Shown: positions 53,065-62,291 of the stretch, in pieces
Layout of the letters: each line of letters begins with the position of its first letter
How positions within the stretch are numbered: the first letter of the stretch is position 1
Assembly (NCBI RefSeq): GCF_000371785.1
Contig: NZ_AQUI01000002.1
Coordinates: 3,203,276-3,267,275 of the forward strand
Length of the DNA stretch: 64,000 nucleotides
Reading direction: 5' to 3'
Source of the DNA: Actinopolyspora halophila DSM 43834
GTDB lineage: Bacteria; Actinomycetota; Actinomycetes; Mycobacteriales; Pseudonocardiaceae
Made by a program: the position numbers and the translations under genes
Notes under the pieces: generated by a model
Databases searched by the model: none
What the model was told of the DNA's origin: nothing
What the model saw: the letters and a program-made list of their open reading frames with translations, nothing else

Positions 53065-53757
53065 ATGTCCGGAACCACCCTCTCCCTCCCCTTTGTCACC
53101 CGGAACGGCGCGGCACGACTGACCGGCTACCTGAGCGGGTGCCTCGTCTTCGCCTCCGGTGCGATGCTGTTCATCCACTCCGAGCTCGGAGCGGACCCCC
53201 TGGACGTGCTCTCCCTCGGACTGAAACGGCACCTGCCCGTCACGATCGGCATCGCCCAGGCCCTGATCGCCCTGGTCTGCATCGCCGTGTGGTCGCTGTG
53301 GAACCAACGGCGACCGATCGCGACCCCCTTCGTGACGTTCTTCCTCTGCGGCAGCCTGATCGACCTGGGTCTGCTGGCCGACCTGTCCGCGATCCCCCCT
53401 GTGCCCGCGGTGGCCTTCGGACTGGTGCTGTGCGCCTACGGATCATCGCTGATCATCATGAGCGGGATCGGCATCCGAGCCATGGACCTACTGGTCATCT
53501 CCCTGGTCACACGCTGGAAGTGGCCGTTCTGGGGAGCGAAGATCGCTGTCGAGGGGCTTCTGCTCGGGATCGGCTACCTCCTCGGTGGACCGGTCGGCGT
53601 CGGCACCCTGGTCTTCCTGGTCTTCGTCGACGGCCTGATCCAGCCCTTCATGACCCTGAACCACCGGGTACTGCACATGTCCAACCACGGAATCCCGACT
53701 CCCGCACCGGCGGACACGGCGCATCCCACCCCGGAACCCGCCGGAGGCATCCGATGA
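53065..53757 (+). CDS. YczE/YitT-like integral membrane protein
   Basis: 230-aa protein with five or six helices. YLSGCLVFASGAMLFIHSEL and GADPLDVLSLGLKRHLPVTI match the YczE/YyaS family (PWDVL position), then IDLGLLADLSAIPPVPAVAF and ISLVTRWKWPFWGAKIAVEG. The stop overlaps the next gene's start (ATGA), so it is co-translated with an MFS exporter. Its function is unknown. Confidence 0.85.
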   Translation: MSGTTLSLPFVTRNGAARLTGYLSGCLVFASGAMLFIHSELGADPLDVLSLGLKRHLPVTIGIAQALIALVCIAVWSLWNQRRPIATPFVTFFLCGSLIDLGLLADLSAIPPVPAVAFGLVLCAYGSSLIIMSGIGIRAMDLLVISLVTRWKWPFWGAKIAVEGLLLGIGYLLGGPVGVGTLVFLVFVDGLIQPFMTLNHRVLHMSNHGIPTPAPADTAHPTPEPAGGIR

Positions 53758-54974
53758 TCGCACAACGAAAGACCGCCCTGGTCACACTGCTGCTGGCCTC
53801 CACGCTCGCGGTGATGGCCGGCTCGATCCTCACCCCCGTCCTCGAGCTGATACGCGGCGACCTCGGCGTGACCGGAACGGCCGCCGGGCTGATCATCACC
53901 GCGCACAGCCTGGTCATCGCCCTCAGCAGCCCGCTCTGGGGATGGATGATCGACCGCTGGGGCACTCGTGTTCCACTTGCGGGAGGGCTCGTCCTGTACG
54001 GACTCGCCGGGGGCGCCGGAGTGCTCACCTCCTCCTACGTCGCCCTCCTCGCTTCCCGCCTGGTCTTCGGTCTCGGAGCGGCGGCAGTGTTCACCGGAAC
54101 CACCGTCGCACTGCTGACCCTCTTCCAGGGCGCGGAACGGGACCGCGTGATGGGGTGGCGCGCGACGGCGACCAGCCTCGGGGGCGTCCTCTGGCCGCTG
54201 CTCGGAGGAGCCGTCGGCGGCCTCTCGTGGCACGCACCGTTCGCGATCTACCTCGTCGGCGTTCCGCTCGGTCTGGCCGTACTGGCATCACTACCGTTCA
54301 CGTCGAGCACCGAGGCCGGCGGTGAGCGCGACGACGGCGGCCCCCGCAGAGGAATGGGCTGGTTGCTGCGCCGGCGTCCCACCCTGCTCGGGCTCTACGG
54401 ACTGCAACTCGTCACCGCCGTCCTGATGTACGCCCTGATCGTGTTCCTGCCCCAGCGATTGGCACAGGTCGGCATCGAAGCACCCTTTCTGGTCTCGCTG
54501 TACAACGTGAGCATGTCCGCGATCATGAGCTTGGTCGGCCTGCTCTATGCCACGATGCGCGCACGTCTCGGTTACGACGCGTTGTTCCGGCTCACGCTGG
54601 CCAGCTGGGTAGCGGCCTTCCTCCTGCTCGCCACCACGAGTCATCCGCTGCTGATCGCGGTGGCACCGGCACTGCTCGGCCTCGGCCAGGGCATCGCCCT
54701 GCCTGCCATCACCTCGCTGGTCGGGGACACGGCACCCCAGGAACTGCGGGGGCAGGCGACCTCCATGCTGGGGACGGTGACCTTCACCGGACAGTTCGTC
54801 TCGCCGTTGCTGCTCGGACCGCTCGCTCGGACCACATCCATCCCGACGGCATACCTGGCCTCGGCAGGCGTCGCCGGAGCCGTACTGCTTTTCCTGCTGG
54901 TCACACGATTCTCATTGGACTCAACGGCGGATGTCGAGCAGTCCTCGCCGGTGAATACCGCACCCGTGAAGTAG
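53754..54974 (+). CDS. MFS transporter (efflux type)
   Basis: 12-helix major facilitator protein (406 aa). The motif A region is PLWGWMIDRWGTRVPLAGGL (GxxxDRxGTR form). RLVFGLGAAAVFTGTTVALL and QGIALPAITSLVGDTAPQEL with RGQATSMLGTV are exporter-like positions (AxxxP in helix 11). It is translationally coupled to the YczE-like gene. Drug or metabolite efflux is likely; the substrate is unknown. Confidence 0.9.
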   Translation: MIAQRKTALVTLLLASTLAVMAGSILTPVLELIRGDLGVTGTAAGLIITAHSLVIALSSPLWGWMIDRWGTRVPLAGGLVLYGLAGGAGVLTSSYVALLASRLVFGLGAAAVFTGTTVALLTLFQGAERDRVMGWRATATSLGGVLWPLLGGAVGGLSWHAPFAIYLVGVPLGLAVLASLPFTSSTEAGGERDDGGPRRGMGWLLRRRPTLLGLYGLQLVTAVLMYALIVFLPQRLAQVGIEAPFLVSLYNVSMSAIMSLVGLLYATMRARLGYDALFRLTLASWVAAFLLLATTSHPLLIAVAPALLGLGQGIALPAITSLVGDTAPQELRGQATSMLGTVTFTGQFVSPLLLGPLARTTSIPTAYLASAGVAGAVLLFLLVTRFSLDSTADVEQSSPVNTAPVK

Positions 54975-54989
54975 TCCGTACCTCCCGCA

Positions 54990-55024
54990 CGCACTGAGCT
55001 CTCCGCCCCGGACGGCTCAGTGCG
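54990..55024 (+). terminator. Terminator after the MFS gene
   Basis: CGCACTGAGC and GCTCAGTGCG pair perfectly (10 bp) around a 15-base loop, 15 bases after the stop. Confidence 0.65.
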
Positions 55025-55160
55025 CGACGTCGTTGCCGGAAGCGACAGCACCCCGCCGCGACCGCCCTTACTCCGGCTACCCTGGCGAACACCACGGTGA
55101 CCCGCACCCGGGGGACGGGGTGCCGACACACCACCCGCGACTCTCTTCAGGGGCCCACAG

Positions 55161-57902
55161 TTGATCCTGCACGGACGGACAGAGGAAACGGCCACGATCG
55201 AGCGCCTTCTCGACGACGCCCGCACCGGCCGGAGCGGCTGTCTGGTGCTCCGCGGGGAAGCGGGCATCGGCAAGTCCGCGCTGCTGGACCACGCGGCCAC
55301 GGCAGCAAAGGGCATGCGCGTACTGCGCAGCAACGGCATCGCGTCGGAGTCCGAACTCCCGTTCGCGGGTCTGCACCTGCTTCTCGGCAGGGTCGTGGAC
55401 CGCGTCGACTCGCTCCCCGAAGTGCAGGCACAGGCCCTGCGGGGCGCACTGGGACTGGCCCCGGCGTCCGGAGGCGACCGGTTCCTGGTCGGACTCGCCG
55501 TGCTGACCCTTCTCGCCGACCTGGCCGAGGAAAAACCGCTGGTGTGTTTCGTCGACGACGCGCACTGGCTCGACCGCGAGTCCGCCGACGCGTTGCTGTT
55601 CGCGGCACGCCGGCTCCAGGCTGAAGGCGTCGCGCTGCTGTTCGCGGCCCGCGACCTCCACGCACCGGAGTTTCCCGCCTCCGGTCTGCCGGAACTGCGC
55701 CTCGCCGGGCTGGCCCGCGCGGACGCGAGCGAACTGCTGGCGGACAGCACCACGGACTTGTCCCCGCACGCCCGCGACTGGATCCTGAACGAGTCACGCG
55801 GCAATCCGCTGGCCCTGGTCGAACTGCCGTCGGCCCAACGCAACGACACGATGTACGCCTCGCCGTACAGCGTGGGCAACCTGTCCACACCCAACAGGAT
55901 CCAGCAGACGTTCGCCGAGCGGATCGCCGCCCTGCCGGAGCGTTCCAGGAACCTGGTGTTCGTCGCCGCGGCCGAGGAAACCGGTGACCTCGCACTCGTC
56001 CTCGCCGCGGCGGAACAGCTCGGGGCCTGCGTGGAGGATCTGGAACCGGCCGAGCGGCAGCTCCTGCTCCGGATGGACGGAAACCACCTGGCCTTTCGCC
56101 ATCCACTGATCCGTACCGCGGCGTACCGGAACATCCCGGCGAATCAGCGGCTTACCGTCCACCGCGCCCTGGCCCGGTCGCTCGACTCATCGGGCCCGTC
56201 CTCGGTGGCCGACATCGACCGCAGCGCCTGGCACTGGGCGGCGGCCAGCACCGGTCCGGACGAGTCCGTCGCGGCGAAACTCGAGCACAGCGCCGAGCGC
56301 GCCCGCGCCCGCGGCGGCCACGCCGCGGTCGCCGCCGCCTACGAACGCGCCGCCGCGCTCAGCCCGCACCCCCCGGACCGGGGACTCCGCCTGGAGGCGG
56401 CCGCGCAGGCAGCGGCCGACGCGGGCCAACTGGACCAAGCCGTCGCCCTCGCCGAGGACGCGAGCACGTACCGCACCGACGCGGCAGCGCTGGCACGGAT
56501 CACACTGATCCGCGCCGCGGTCGCCGATGAGCAGGACCGCTCGACAACCGCGCACACGATGCTGGTCGAGGCGGCGGCATCCGCCGCCGAGGAGGACCCC
56601 GAGACCGCGGGCCGGCTGTTCTTCCACGCGGCGGTGGCCGCCTGGAACGCCGACGACCTCGCGGCCGTGGACAGGACCGCCCAACGCGCCACGGCCCTGC
56701 AACTGCCCGGCACCGAACGTGTCCGTGCCCTGGCACGGGTGATCGCGGGGCAGAACCACCGGGTGCACGACCACGCCGCCGACGGAACCGTGGCGCTGCG
56801 CGAGCTGGTCGACAGCATGGACTCCGGGCACGGCATCGAGAAACTGCGGGACAAGACCAAGGTCGGCTGGTGGCACCTGCTGCTCGGTGAGTTCGAGGCC
56901 GCACACGAGCTGGCGACCACTCTGGACCGCGAATGCCGCGCTCAGGGAGCGATCGGCGTCCTGTCCCTGGTGCTGATGCTGCTCGCCCGAACGCAGCTCA
57001 GCATCGGCAAGCACCACGAGGCACTGGCCAGCGCCACGGAAGGGCTGCGTATCGCCGAAGACACCGGGCAGAGCAGGGTACGTGTCTACTTGTCGACGGT
57101 GCTGGCCCAACTCGCCGCCATCTCGGGAGACGAACAGCGGTGCGGTGCTCTCACGGACGAGGCCCTCTCGCGGGGAGTCGCCCCGGGGACCACCCACGCG
57201 GCAGGCGCCCTCAGCCTGCTCGACCTCGGCATGGGGCGCTACGAGTCGGCCGTGGACCGGATCGCCGAGGTCGTCGCCGGGCGGAACAGGCAGGGGGTGC
57301 TCAGCAGCATCCCCGACTTCGTCGAAGCCGCTGTCCGGCTCGACCAACCGTGGCGGGTCCGGCAGGCCCAGGAGTGGTATCAGGCCTGGGCCTCCAACAT
57401 CGGGAAACCGTGGGCGCAGGCGATCGCGCTGCGCTGCCAGGCCCTGCTCGGCGACGACACCGAGGCCGAACACCACTACGCGCGGGCTGTCGAGCTCCAC
57501 CAGCAAGGAGGCAACCCGTTCGATCGCGCCCGCACGGAGCTGCTCCACGGTGAGTGGCTACGTCGCGTGCACCGCCGCAGCGACGCGCGCTCGCCCCTGC
57601 GTTCGGCACTGGACGTCTTCGAGCGACTCGGTGCCGATCCGTGGACGGAGCGAGCCAGCATCGAGCTACGAGCCACCGGCGAGAGGATCACGACTCCCAG
57701 CGGTGAGCCCGACCTCCTCGGCAGGCTGACCCCCCAGGAACTCCAGGTCGTGCGGTTGGCCGCGACAGGGCTGAGCAACCGCGAGATCGGAAACCAGCTG
57801 TTCCTCAGCCCGCGGACCGTCGGGTACCACCTTTCCAACGCCTACCCCAAGCTGGGCGTCGCCTCCCGGCGCGAGCTCGTCGGGCTGGACCTGTTCCGCT
57901 GA
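55161..57902 (+). CDS. Large ATP-binding LuxR-type regulator (LAL family)
   Basis: 913-aa STAND-type regulator. The Walker A is LRGEAGIGKSALLDHAATAA (residues about 35-50) and the Walker B region is KPLVCFVDDAHWLDRESADA. A long helical TPR-like middle follows. The C-terminal LuxR HTH is LTPQELQVVRLAATGLSNRE, IGNQLFLSPRTVGYHLSNAY and PKLGVASRREL. The start is TTG 55161, 7 bases after AGGGG. LAL proteins often switch on secondary-metabolite or sugar genes. It stands alone between two terminators; the target is unknown. Confidence 0.92.
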   Translation: MILHGRTEETATIERLLDDARTGRSGCLVLRGEAGIGKSALLDHAATAAKGMRVLRSNGIASESELPFAGLHLLLGRVVDRVDSLPEVQAQALRGALGLAPASGGDRFLVGLAVLTLLADLAEEKPLVCFVDDAHWLDRESADALLFAARRLQAEGVALLFAARDLHAPEFPASGLPELRLAGLARADASELLADSTTDLSPHARDWILNESRGNPLALVELPSAQRNDTMYASPYSVGNLSTPNRIQQTFAERIAALPERSRNLVFVAAAEETGDLALVLAAAEQLGACVEDLEPAERQLLLRMDGNHLAFRHPLIRTAAYRNIPANQRLTVHRALARSLDSSGPSSVADIDRSAWHWAAASTGPDESVAAKLEHSAERARARGGHAAVAAAYERAAALSPHPPDRGLRLEAAAQAAADAGQLDQAVALAEDASTYRTDAAALARITLIRAAVADEQDRSTTAHTMLVEAAASAAEEDPETAGRLFFHAAVAAWNADDLAAVDRTAQRATALQLPGTERVRALARVIAGQNHRVHDHAADGTVALRELVDSMDSGHGIEKLRDKTKVGWWHLLLGEFEAAHELATTLDRECRAQGAIGVLSLVLMLLARTQLSIGKHHEALASATEGLRIAEDTGQSRVRVYLSTVLAQLAAISGDEQRCGALTDEALSRGVAPGTTHAAGALSLLDLGMGRYESAVDRIAEVVAGRNRQGVLSSIPDFVEAAVRLDQPWRVRQAQEWYQAWASNIGKPWAQAIALRCQALLGDDTEAEHHYARAVELHQQGGNPFDRARTELLHGEWLRRVHRRSDARSPLRSALDVFERLGADPWTERASIELRATGERITTPSGEPDLLGRLTPQELQVVRLAATGLSNREIGNQLFLSPRTVGYHLSNAYPKLGVASRRELVGLDLFR

Positions 57903-58013
57903 GGGACGGTTGCCGCGTTCGGCCTCAGCCGGGCACCGTGTTCCCCGCCGCGGCGGAGCCCCTCCCGAAAGCACGCCCACCCTGCGAGTCACGACGACCA
58001 TCCAAAAGCAGAA

Positions 58014-58038
58014 CCCCGGAGCCGTGGCGACTCCGGGG
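58014..58038. terminator. Terminator between the LuxR-type gene and a secreted protein gene
   Basis: CCCCGGAG and CTCCGGGG pair (8 bp, 9-base loop). On the minus strand TTCTGCTTTTGG follows, giving a T-rich tail for the minus-strand gene 42 bases upstream. Confidence 0.7.
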
Positions 58039-58079
58039 GGTCATCACGCGTCACCGCACCGCGACCGCGTCCTGACGTC

Positions 58080-59024
58080 CTACTCGACCCGGATGATCTC
58101 GTACTGTCCCTTGGCCCCGAGCCGGACACCGTCGTCGGCGTCCTTGATGAAGGTCAGCACGGCATAGCGACCGGGTTCCAGGGGAACCCGGAAGTCGACG
58201 GACTCGTCCGCCGACAGCGGCAGCGTTCCGAGCCCGCTCGCGAGGTCGACCGGGGGGTTCGGCGGGAACTCACCGTTGTCCCCGAAGGATTCGAAAAAGC
58301 GCTGGAGCCGCTCACGCGTCACCTCGTCACCGACGGGGAAGAACACGGCCTCGTTGATCTGCCTGTCCATCGTGTTCACGAACCGCACGGGTTTCCCGCC
58401 GCGCACCGTCCCGTCCACTTCGAAGCGTGGTCCCACACCGGGCACCGTCCTCGACACCAGGGTCGCGGAAGGTTTCGCGACGCTGCCCCGCGCCTGCCCA
58501 CGGACCGTGAGCTCGGTGTGCCGAGGCTGGGCGGTCCGCACGATGTCCTTGTAGTCGAACAGAACGTACTCTCCGGGCCGCAACCGTTGCGTGAAAAAGC
58601 CCGGATCGCCGGGATGGATGACAACGCCACCGAGCAGGTCGGCCGAACGGTTCAACTCGGCGCTTCCCTCGACGATGTCAGTGGGGTCGCTGGACAACGT
58701 ACCTTTCAGGGCGACCCGGAACTGCTCCCACGAGACACCGTCGTGCAGCCGGGCGAGCCCGACCCAACCGGAGTCCCCCGCGGTCGTCTCCGCCCGGAAC
58801 GTGGCCGGGCCGGGCTTCGCGGTATCCGGCGCCCGCAGCGAATCCGCGGTCGAGGTGATCCGGAGCATGCGCTCGTCACGGACGGCACCGGACGAGGACA
58901 CCTGCCGTTCTCCCCCGAGATCCGCGGACACCTCCGCGGCCGAGGAAACGCCGGATCCGGTACCCAGCAACAGACCGACAACCGCCATTCCCAAGACGCT
59001 TCGACACATTCTTGACGTGTTCAT
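58080..59024 (-). CDS. Secreted protein of unknown function
   Basis: 314 aa with a clear signal peptide (CRSVLGMAVVGLLLGTGSGV, cleavage near SSAAEVSA). The rest is beta-rich and soluble: YVLFDYKDIVRTAQPRHTEL, VGPRFEVDGTVRGGKPVRFV and LEPGRYAVLTFIKDADDGVR. I do not recognise a catalytic motif; the repeated VxLxPGRYxVLTF-like strands suggest immunoglobulin-like domains. ATG 59024 has GGGAG 8 bases upstream; a longer open frame to 59291 has no support. It is followed by a terminator, so it is monocistronic or ends a short unit with the next gene. Confidence 0.8.
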   Translation of the reverse strand: MNTSRMCRSVLGMAVVGLLLGTGSGVSSAAEVSADLGGERQVSSSGAVRDERMLRITSTADSLRAPDTAKPGPATFRAETTAGDSGWVGLARLHDGVSWEQFRVALKGTLSSDPTDIVEGSAELNRSADLLGGVVIHPGDPGFFTQRLRPGEYVLFDYKDIVRTAQPRHTELTVRGQARGSVAKPSATLVSRTVPGVGPRFEVDGTVRGGKPVRFVNTMDRQINEAVFFPVGDEVTRERLQRFFESFGDNGEFPPNPPVDLASGLGTLPLSADESVDFRVPLEPGRYAVLTFIKDADDGVRLGAKGQYEIIRVE

Positions 59025-59103
59025 ACGACAACTCCCGCGCTCTGTTCTCCCCATCGGAGAAAAAAGTGACCATCGGACGGACGAAAGCTCGGCGGATCGT
59101 TTC

Positions 59104-59715
59104 CTAGCCGGATTCACGCAGGGTGTCGAGAAGGGTCTCCGTCGACTGGAAACCGGCCAGCGTCCTTCCGCCGTCGAACCGGAACACCGGCACGCCGGTG
59201 ACACCCGACCTCTTGACCTCGTCGAGGTCGGCACGCACCTCGTCGGCGGGAACGCTCGCCCCGGTAACGCCGATCTCGGTGGCCAGCTCACTCAAGGCGT
59301 CGGGGGCGGCCACGTTCACACCGTCCTCGAAGTGCGCCCGGAAGAGCCGCTCGGCCATCGGCTCCCCCAGCCCCTGACGGGAAGCCAGCGCGATCAAACG
59401 ATGCGCCTCGAACGTGTTGGCCGCGACCGCGCGGTCGTAACGCAGTTCGACCCCTTCCTCGGCGGCGATCTCGACAGTGCGGTCCGTTTCGGCCACAGCG
59501 CCTTCACCGAACCGCTTCCGCAGCACGTCGAGCACGGGCTCGCCACGGGACGGCAGGTCCGGGGCGAGCTGATACGGGCGGAACGAGATCGTCACCTCGC
59601 CGCCCTCCTCGCGGTATCGCGACACCGCACCGGCAAGGCGGTTGTAGCCGAGATAGGACCACACGCAGATGACATCCATGACGAGTTGAACTCGCGTCGT
59701 ATTCGACGCTTCCAT
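59104..59715 (-). CDS. DsbA-family FrnE-like protein with altered active site
   Basis: Thioredoxin-fold protein of the FrnE/2-hydroxychromene-2-carboxylate isomerase group (203 aa). The N-terminus is VQLVMDVICVWSYLGYNRLA, where the usual CPWC is CVWS: one Cys only. ISFRPYQLAPDLPSRGEPVL, ANTFEAHRLIALASRQGLGE and RSGVTGVPVFRFDGGRTLAG (cis-Pro loop, TGVPVF) are present. ATG 59715 is the natural start. The change suggests a monothiol or glutathione/mycothiol-linked enzyme instead of a disulfide oxidoreductase. Confidence 0.87.
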   Translation of the reverse strand: MEASNTTRVQLVMDVICVWSYLGYNRLAGAVSRYREEGGEVTISFRPYQLAPDLPSRGEPVLDVLRKRFGEGAVAETDRTVEIAAEEGVELRYDRAVAANTFEAHRLIALASRQGLGEPMAERLFRAHFEDGVNVAAPDALSELATEIGVTGASVPADEVRADLDEVKRSGVTGVPVFRFDGGRTLAGFQSTETLLDTLRESG

Positions 59716-60309
59716 TCCTTACCGGCCCTTCCCAATTGTTCCACTACTGACCACCCCGGATCAGCACGGTCATTCCCGAAAGAGCGTAACAATTATTCCC
59801 GCGAGCCGAATTCATCTTCGTGTCAATTTTTCGTCAAATTCCGGTGCTACATTCGAATTCGACGTTCGACCAACCGCGCAGCACGGAGAAGTCGCCCCAG
59901 CACACCGAAGGCGGCGCAGGAGTCGTCCCGGTGGGCCCGCTCGTCGCCGACGGGTCGCTCGGGACACCAGAGGTCCAGCACCCCGGCTCGATCACCCCCG
60001 TGGAACCCGATCCGGAAAGGCTGGCACGGCACCTCTTCCTCCTGCTGGAGGGGCGTTCGCCCACCACGGCATCCACGGCAGGGAGCCGCCGGTCGAGTCC
60101 CGCGAGAGGACCGGAGGACTGCGCACACAACCACTCCGGACGTACGGAACTCGCCCCCGAGCGCACACCGCGGGCGCGGCGTCGCGAACGGCGGGCGCTC
60201 CCGTCGACCAGAACGCCGGAGTCGCCGTCACACCGGGCTGCCGGAACGACTGCCCCCGTGCGGTTCCCGCCGCCGAGCAGGGCTCATCGCACTCGTCCGG
60301 TTGGGCGCA
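59716..60309. other. Intergenic stretch with an AT-rich part
   Basis: 594 bases. 59780-59870 is noticeably AT-rich (AATTATT, AATTTTTC, ATTCGAATTCG) and may hold the promoter of the FrnE-like gene and other signals. The rest is GC-rich; no gene is supported. Confidence 0.45.
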
Positions 60310-60930
60310 TCACCCCTGGGCGGGTGGGTCCGCTTCCGCGCCGAACCGCATCTCGAAGTCGTGCAGCGCCAGGCTCACGAACGGCCTGCGGCCGTGCAGC
60401 CACCCCAGCGGGCCGTCCGGCTCCGGATGCCACGAGGCGGTGCGCACGGCCATGCGACCACGCACCCGCACCCGACTTTCCACGATGTCTCCGGCCAGCG
60501 ACTGCGCGATCCGGTATCCCAGCGGCCACTTCTTCGGCAGCGTCACCCGGTCGGTCATGGAGGCCGAAGCGATCCCGTGCGCCTCGATCCGCAACGGCTC
60601 CACGGACTCGACCCCGAACTCGGCCCGCTCCTTGGGAATGCCCCACAACGCGCGACCACCCCACAGGGAGGCAGCGCTGTCCACCCAGATCTGGGTGAGG
60701 CACGCGCGCAACCGGGCCCCACGCCGCACGAGCACGGCGACGAGCAGCTCGTTGTACTCCAGCACGCTGCCGGACCGGTAGAGCACCCACGCGGTGCCGA
60801 CCACGCCCGCCTCCCCCAGCAGCACCGGCGACAGTCCCTCCGGGACAGCGGGCAGCAGTCGCCGCGGCAGCCGCCACAGCGACACCGACAGCTCGCCGCA
60901 CAACCGCCACGGTGATGGCGGGTAACTCAT
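60310..60930 (-). CDS. Acetoacetate decarboxylase-family protein
   Basis: 206-aa ADC-like protein. LYRSGSVLEYNELLVAVLVR, IWVDSAASLWGGRALWGIPK followed by ERAEF match the ADC fold; the Lys in WGIPKERAEF is in the place of the Schiff-base lysine. Many actinobacterial members are called acetoacetate decarboxylase but have unknown substrates. It is followed, on the same strand, by no close partner (143 bases from the amidohydrolase gene before it). Confidence 0.82.
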   Translation of the reverse strand: MSYPPSPWRLCGELSVSLWRLPRRLLPAVPEGLSPVLLGEAGVVGTAWVLYRSGSVLEYNELLVAVLVRRGARLRACLTQIWVDSAASLWGGRALWGIPKERAEFGVESVEPLRIEAHGIASASMTDRVTLPKKWPLGYRIAQSLAGDIVESRVRVRGRMAVRTASWHPEPDGPLGWLHGRRPFVSLALHDFEMRFGAEADPPAQG

Positions 60931-61073
60931 CGTCCACCCCCGGCTCCCGCGCTGGGCGCACGCCGTGGTTCCTCACCGATCTCGCAGCCCCGCAGCCTAG
61001 CCCGACTCGACGCGCACCGAAATCCGGCAACCGGATCCCCGGGCAGGATCCGAGGAGTTGCCCCGACCGGGCG

Positions 61074-62279
61074 TCAGCCGACGGCGGCGTCGGGAGTGAC
61101 CGCACGCCCCCGGGCGAACACGAGCCGCTGCTGGTGCAGCGCGGTCACGTCGGCGAGCGGATCGCCGTCGACCACGAGCAGGTCCGCGGCGTGACCGGGC
61201 GCCAGCAGCCCGACCCGGTCCAGACCGAGCGCGCGGGCCGCCCCGCTGGTGGCCATGTCGATCACACGCGCCGGAGACCAGCCGACCGCGTCGACGTAGT
61301 AGCTCAGCGCGCCGACGTAGTTGTCGAACACCGACGTGGGCAGGCCGCCGTCGGTGCCGGGCACGAACCGAACACCGTGCTCGTCCATCCAGTGGAGCCG
61401 GTCCAGGGCGGCCTGCGAACGCTGCTCGCCGACCACGACCCGTTGGAAGGTCCTCCAGTCCGGAGGGTAGGCGTGGCACACGACGGTCCCCCGCTCGGCG
61501 ATCTCACGGGCGACCTCGTCCCGCAGGTCCGGGCCGGAGTCGTCCGCACCCTGCCACGAGCAGTGCTCGATGGTGTCCACACCGGCCGCGGTCGCGGCCG
61601 CGATCGCCTCGGTGCCGTGCGCGTGCGCGGCCACCGGCAGCCCGGCCGCGTGGGCTTCCCGCACCACCAGGGCCAGGTCCTCGGCGGAGAACTGGCTCTG
61701 CCAGGTGGCCGGCGAGTCGGGGGTCATCTCCCCGCCCGAGGCCATCACCTTGACGACATCGGCACCGAGGGCGGCGTTGCCCCGGATGCGCTCGCGGATC
61801 TCCTCGGGGCCGGAAACCTCGCCGCCGAAGAACCAGCAGTGCCCCTCCGGCGGAGTCAACGGCGGACCGGACCCGAGCAGGCGCGGGCCCGCGAGATCAC
61901 CGCGATCGATCGCGTCGCGCACCCGCAGCACCAGCCCGTCGCGGTCACCGAGGTCCCGCAGCGTCGTCACCCCCGCCCGCAGGGCCTGCTGCGCGCGACC
62001 GGCGATGCCGAGCAGCAGCTCCGCGTCGTCGGCCTCCCGGTAGCGCTCGAGCATGCCGAATCCGGCATCCCACGACAGGTGGACGTGGGCGTTGACGAGC
62101 CCGGGAAGCACGGTGCCGCCCACGGCGGTGTGGCGCCGCGCGTCGTCGGCGTGCGGTTCGACTTCGGCGCGGGGGCCGACGGCGATGATCGTGTCCCCGT
62201 CGACGAGCACCGCGCCGTCGGCGATCCGCTGCCCGGCCGGGCCGGGCACTATCTGATCGGCTGTGATGAGCTGTTGCAT
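61074..62279 (-). CDS. Metal-dependent amidohydrolase
   Basis: 401-aa amidohydrolase-superfamily enzyme (Sgx/prolidase-like group). The metal ligands are in order: GLVNAHVHLSWD (HxH), DVVKVMASGGEMTPD (carbamylated Lys candidate), PVAAHAHGTEAI (His), DTIEHCSWQGADD (His) and RFVPGTDGG (Asp). The N- and C-terminal beta parts close the fold (LAPGHAADLLVVDGDPLADV). It follows the membrane protein gene by 12 bases, so it is probably in the same unit. The substrate is unknown; peptide-like or carbamate amides are typical. Confidence 0.88.
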   Translation of the reverse strand: MQQLITADQIVPGPAGQRIADGAVLVDGDTIIAVGPRAEVEPHADDARRHTAVGGTVLPGLVNAHVHLSWDAGFGMLERYREADDAELLLGIAGRAQQALRAGVTTLRDLGDRDGLVLRVRDAIDRGDLAGPRLLGSGPPLTPPEGHCWFFGGEVSGPEEIRERIRGNAALGADVVKVMASGGEMTPDSPATWQSQFSAEDLALVVREAHAAGLPVAAHAHGTEAIAAATAAGVDTIEHCSWQGADDSGPDLRDEVAREIAERGTVVCHAYPPDWRTFQRVVVGEQRSQAALDRLHWMDEHGVRFVPGTDGGLPTSVFDNYVGALSYYVDAVGWSPARVIDMATSGAARALGLDRVGLLAPGHAADLLVVDGDPLADVTALHQQRLVFARGRAVTPDAAVG

Positions 62280-62291
62280 GAGGATTCGCTT

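Noticed and set aside
59820-60250. Plus-strand frame with DPERLARHLFLLLEGRSP, faintly like small Rv3235-type proteins
   Set aside because: Similarity covers under 20 residues and the rest in all frames is unlike the family; not enough for a gene or relic call.
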